A stretch of DNA of 64,000 nt from NCBI GenBank assembly GCA_950106755.1, contig OX467088.1, positions 15,236,001 to 15,300,000 of the forward strand, in the 5' to 3' direction. This document shows, in pieces, positions 60,201 to 64,000 of the stretch. Made by a program: the position numbers and the translations under genes. Each line of letters starts with the position of its first letter. Position 1 is the first letter of the stretch. The stretch is from Climacium dendroides. Its lineage: Eukaryota > Streptophyta > Bryopsida > Hypnales > Climaciaceae. The notes under the pieces were generated by a model, which worked only from the letters and a program-made list of their open reading frames with translations, was not told where the DNA came from and ran no database searches.

Positions 60201-62694
60201 CATGTTCTTAAAAAATAGGAAAACTGTTTTATCCTACCATATGTATAAGCAGGGCAAAATGTTATTATTTTTTTCCTAAAGTCCTAGTCACTAATGCATG
60301 TACTTGTAAAGGAAACAAGCTCTCACCCCAGCATACCAAACACATCTGTTTAAAAATGGTGCAAGTAATATCTCAGACACTGGCCTCGACGGAAAACACC
60401 TAGCATTACGTGATGGCCCAGATGAATTCCACCACTTCAAGAACTTTATTTTATGTGCTGGTGTAGTGTTGCAAGTTGCAACCATTTGTAGCTTCTCCAG
60501 AGTCATCTCTGGAATCTCATTAGCACTCCAATGCCTTTCCACCTACAATTTGCAAATTTTTTGTTAGCCTCAAATGTCATTTTCAACAATAGGAGTCAAA
60601 TTGTAGTTGCATATGCATAAGACACAAACCTCTTGTAGGAACTCTGGCTTGAGAGCTGGATTGGCCACTGTAACAAGTTTCATCATCTTTATATTCAATT
60701 TCCCTATCTTCTCCCGTGCTCCAGCTCTCATTGCATGTGCCACCCCTTCTGGCATGTTCTCTTCCTTAGGAGTGACTTCATGGTACTTTCGTACTGCTCC
60801 ATCTGCAGCTTGAGCTATCTCTTGCTGCAAAAATTACATGATAAATTAAATTACAAACAGCTTGAAAGCTCAAATCCAACCACATGACAACAAAATATGC
60901 ATCCAGTAATTCATAATTGTTGAAGACATCTCTTACCCGGAAAAGAAAACAAGTGAAGACCTGTACAGGCATAGTATACCAAGTCCTCTTCATCTTCACT
61001 GCATCACATAGTTTGAATTTAGATGGCCTCAACATTTCCTTGAACTTGTTAATGGGAAGAAGTCCATACTTTTGGACTCTGTATAATGTGTGGACAAGAT
61101 TAGTCTTCACATGTGAATCCTCCGTCGACCTACAATTCATTTGATAAAATGGGTTAATTAAAGACTTGAAATACAATTATAAAAAAAAAATGCAAATAAA
61201 GATAATAGACAATGCCATATTAAAAAGGAAAAAAAGACTTACTTGTTTATGTCATGCATTACATGCATGACCAACTCCGTCTTCCCCTTTGTGTTTAGGA
61301 CAATGGAATCCACAGCACAGTGCCAATCTGCGTCACCGAAGTGACGCCTCTTCATGTGGGTCATCCAAGAAATTAGCCGATGGTTTCCATCGCAAACGTA
61401 GAACTTCAAGTTTTTCATAAACTTGAGCTCGGGCACTGACTCTAAGTGCGAGGTAAAAATGGCATTTTTCTCTTTCCAAATAGGACCCCAAGCCTCCATC
61501 TCCTCTTCCATGAACTCCAAACTCTCCCCTCCTTCATTTGTTGTTGTCACATAAAACACTGCGGCTCCATCTCTATAGCCATTCACAAATTCATGCTCTA
61601 GTAACAATAGGTCACTTGCAAGAGTGGGCCTTACCATAGGCATGGCTACCATTCTACACAATGGTATTTGCAACTGAAATAGGTGGTCCGGCTTCATCCG
61701 CAAAGCTGCAATAGACTTCACAGCATCTACCTTGTAATACTGCCGAAGGTCATCCTCTAGAAGGTCTTTAGACTCATCTTCTACAACGTCCTTCTTTGCA
61801 TCACCTACCCCGTACTCATGTTCACCTTCATCTTCATCTTCAGTTTCTTGTTCAATGTCTGGTTGCTCTGAAGCTTCGACTGCCTGAGTCTCGAGAATGG
61901 TTTCCTCTACCCAAAGGTTAGCTGTACCATCTTGCATCTGAAAGTTCAAATATGAAAATGAAAGAATTAGAAAGGATTCCAACAAAGACAATGACCAACA
62001 GAATACTATGAACTCACTGTCAATTTCAAACTACATAGGTAACTAATATGTCTACAATGAAGACCATCACAAACGAGCTTTGTGCAAAATTAATAATTGA
62101 AAATGATTCTAAAGTAACAATTTCAAAAACACACCAAAATAACCAAATAAATTAATAAACCAATACAAGATACAACAGAGAAGTTTGTTACATGTCAATT
62201 TGAGACTGAACAAAGATCAATGAACACAACATCTTCACTATGTGTAATTGTGCTCCATGTACAATCAAAAGTTTCATGAATTATAGGTGCATTGTCAGTA
62301 ATATAACTCTGCCTATTAGTGTTGTTTTTCCTCTGAACTCTCTAGAGAATGCTCTGCTGTCCTATGACTAAATGCATCCTTATTTTAAGGATTCGTCCAA
62401 ATCTAGTGTAAAACAACACTAACATAGAATAATGCACAATCCTTGGATCGCTCACATGATTGAGGGCACGTTTCTTGTATACATCTGCCAAATAATGTGC
62501 ACTTATTGAGATTTGGAAAAACTTACCATTTCTTCTTCTCTTCGTTCATCTTCTTCCGAACTGCTGGAGACTTTCGTGGCCGTTGGTGATGGTGTCGAAA
62601 TGTGAGAAGGTCCAGCCCTTGATAGCAATGGGGGATTTGGAGGACGGTCTCTTCCTGTCGATGTACTCCTCTGATGTCCTCCTTGCACATCCAA
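57212..62694 (-). CDS. ParB-like / DNA-methyltransferase-like protein, copy 1, 11 exons
   Basis: Exons (high to low): 62694-62527 (start uncertain, no ATG in frame), 61937-61243, 61130-60939, 60824-60630, 60541-60328, 60045-59811, 59438-58712, 58612-58257, 58163-57882, 57787-57561, 57473-57212 (TAG). All have GT-AG borders; the total is about 1180 codons. The acidic N-terminus leads to a ParB/sulfiredoxin-like motif KFYVCDGNHRLISWM (about 61395). Middle: a conserved unknown region and a KEKEKEKEE coiled coil. C-terminus: beta-class methyltransferase order, with FDLTVFDCQENLPVPG at motif IV (DCQE for DPPY), GAIVVFHS, PWRGAREKDARLLAFL with GDIVLDCTASTG (X-I), and GRHILALEKDENIF (II). One in-frame TAA at about 58856 (a Gln codon in a Ser/Asp-rich part) suggests recent loss. 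ParB-methylase fusions are known in phages and prophages; nuclear action here is inference. Confidence 0.7.
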
Positions 62695-62705
62695 TCAGAC
62701 GACAT

Positions 62706-64000
62706 AAAACGTCACTAATTTTATATCACTATATTCTTTCCCAAATGACAATCACAAGATTTAATAAAACTAAAGAGAAAGTCATGAACACTAACATCAT
62801 TTTTTCTTTGTTGAATAGTACCAACTTATCAAACCATATACATTATTGAATGTACAAATTCACTTCATCTACAACTGAACCTACTAGAAAAGAGCCCAAA
62901 TGTACTTAAATTTTAGAAATTACTATAATACCACACATTCAGAAAGAGTAAAAAATTTTATTGTCAAACGGAGGGGTCTATAGCTAACATGATTTTTTAC
63001 AGTCACATCTGACGGTCCATGATGAAGAAAGTCCTACACCCCCCGTCATGGGATTATAGTTGCCATAGTTTCTGTCGTCAGCATTCTTAAGGACATAATG
63101 CGAATAAACAACAACTTCTTTTTGGCCTTTTCAATTGAAGTAACCATAAACAAAAAGGCACTCTTACATATTAAATGCAAATTATAAAAAAAATTAAAAG
63201 ACTCGTCACATATCGAAAATGAAGGTCAAGGTCAACTCCTGAAACTTTAAGAAGACTTCAAAACTACAATCAAATGCTGCGCAATTAATACAAATGAGTC
63301 AAAGTTCAAATAAAAACAGAAATATTAAAACTCAAACATTACAAGTTCGGGGGTCCAAGCAGCAACGGCAAATAGACCATCGGATCCGATAGTACATTCC
63401 CTATGGTCACCATGACCCACATATTTCCAGAATTTGGAACCTTATAAACCCACGCCAGCTATGGCATATGACAGCGGGGGATTTCGACCCAAACACCCTA
63501 AATCCCACTTTGGTCTGCCAGCTTTCGCCACCTATGCATTCTACCTTCACAGCAAGTCAGCAATTTGGAGCCTTCAAAAGTCGACTAGTGTAGAAACTTA
63601 GAAAAATTATAACCTTTCTGAGAGAATCCAAGAATTATAGCAAAAGAAGGGGGTCCCGTTACCACCAGGAAGGAGACCGTCGGATCCGACTGTCCGTTCA
63701 CTGGACTGTCAAGGACCCCCCAAAATGAGGCGGCTTGAGAATTCAATACTCTGTCTTTCCACTGGACATACGTAGTTCAGCTGAAATTTGAAATCGTTCC
63801 ACATTCTCAAAAGAACTCGCACACCTCGGATCTGAAGGTTGTTGCTGATCTCATTCAAGATCAGTTCACACTTCTTACTGCTTTCAGGAATCGGGATTCA
63901 TTGAAGCATAGTCCGGGTTCAATAATACACATTAGTTTCACTCCCCGTTTGTGCATACTCCTGAAACCACAATGAATTTCAAGAAAGAAGTATCTTTGAT
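62706..64000. other. Upstream region of copy 1, with imperfect dispersed repeats
   Basis: No gene supported. Three related segments contain GACGGTCC/CCATCGGATCCGATAG/CCGTCGGATCCGACTG cores near 63010, 63380 and 63680, with a GGGGGTCC partner. The cores are themselves near-palindromic around GGATCC. This is the likely promoter side of copy 1, but I could not pick out a TATA box with confidence. Confidence 0.45.

Noticed and set aside
57212..62694. Bacterial or phage contamination as source of the ParB/MTase sequence
   Set aside because: The gene has ten GT-AG introns with matching phases, related copies with shared intron positions and plant-type repeats around it, so it is nuclear.
1..64000. 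tRNA, rRNA or snRNA genes
   Set aside because: No cloverleaf, A/B box or conserved rRNA core was noticed on either strand; a tRNAscan-SE or Infernal run would settle this.

Overview
The window looks like a transposon-dense stretch of a land-plant nuclear genome. Evidence: GT-AG introns in every multi-exon gene, Arabidopsis-type TTTAGGG interstitial repeats, a Ty3/gypsy element of Tat/Athila-like character, and several CACTA (En/Spm) elements. A bryophyte, lycophyte or fern is my guess from the protein families (DUF7869-type, FCP1-like and ParB/methyltransferase-like genes in a mobile setting). The sequence alone does not fix the species. I see no ordinary host gene, tRNA, rRNA or CRISPR.

Layout. 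1-2.7 kb is non-coding, with an 84-bp near-perfect palindrome. 2.7-5.7 kb holds a decayed plus-strand retroelement ORF with a TATA-containing leader. From about 5.7 to 47.6 kb lies one minus-strand Ty3/gypsy relic of only about 4.1 kb (gag, three zinc knuckles, protease, RT, tRNA-Asp-type PBS). Four later insertions split it, each with its own target-site duplication (TSD): a 15.3-kb CACTA with tnp2 and tnpA genes (7205-22547, TSD AAT); a 1.0-kb CACTA (23263-24277, TSD CTA); a 1.8-kb CACTA (25302-27134, TSD TCC); and a 19.6-kb element (27232-46790, TSD TTATCT). A fifth CACTA (45117-46340, TSD AAG) sits inside the 19.6-kb element. A sixth (47628-49316, TSD TAA) sits in the probable gypsy LTR.

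The 19.6-kb element is the most interesting object. It carries a DUF7869-like, probably RNase H-fold transposase-like gene (minus), then a 57-bp-period array and many dispersed copies of a 17-bp palindrome (CAGGTCGACTCGACCTG and variants), telomere-like and ~190-bp satellite blocks, a ParB-like/DNA-methyltransferase-like gene (plus) and an FCP1/HAD-like gene (plus). Two more relatives of the ParB/methyltransferase gene lie outside it: a 3' fragment at 51993-54123 and a nearly complete 11-exon copy at 57212-62694, separated by the same ~190-bp satellite family. All three have the beta-class order (motif IV, then X-I, then II), but their catalytic motifs are degenerate (DPPY replaced by DCQE, DVPE or DLRY).

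Working together (inference): a DDE-type transposase would move the element. The ParB-like/methylase-like protein could bind or mark the dispersed TCGA-containing palindromes, as ParB does parS. The FCP1-like protein is an additional cargo gene. Nearly every in-frame stop in these relics is one C-to-T or G-to-A step from CAA, CAG, CGA or TGG, as expected from deamination of methylated DNA.
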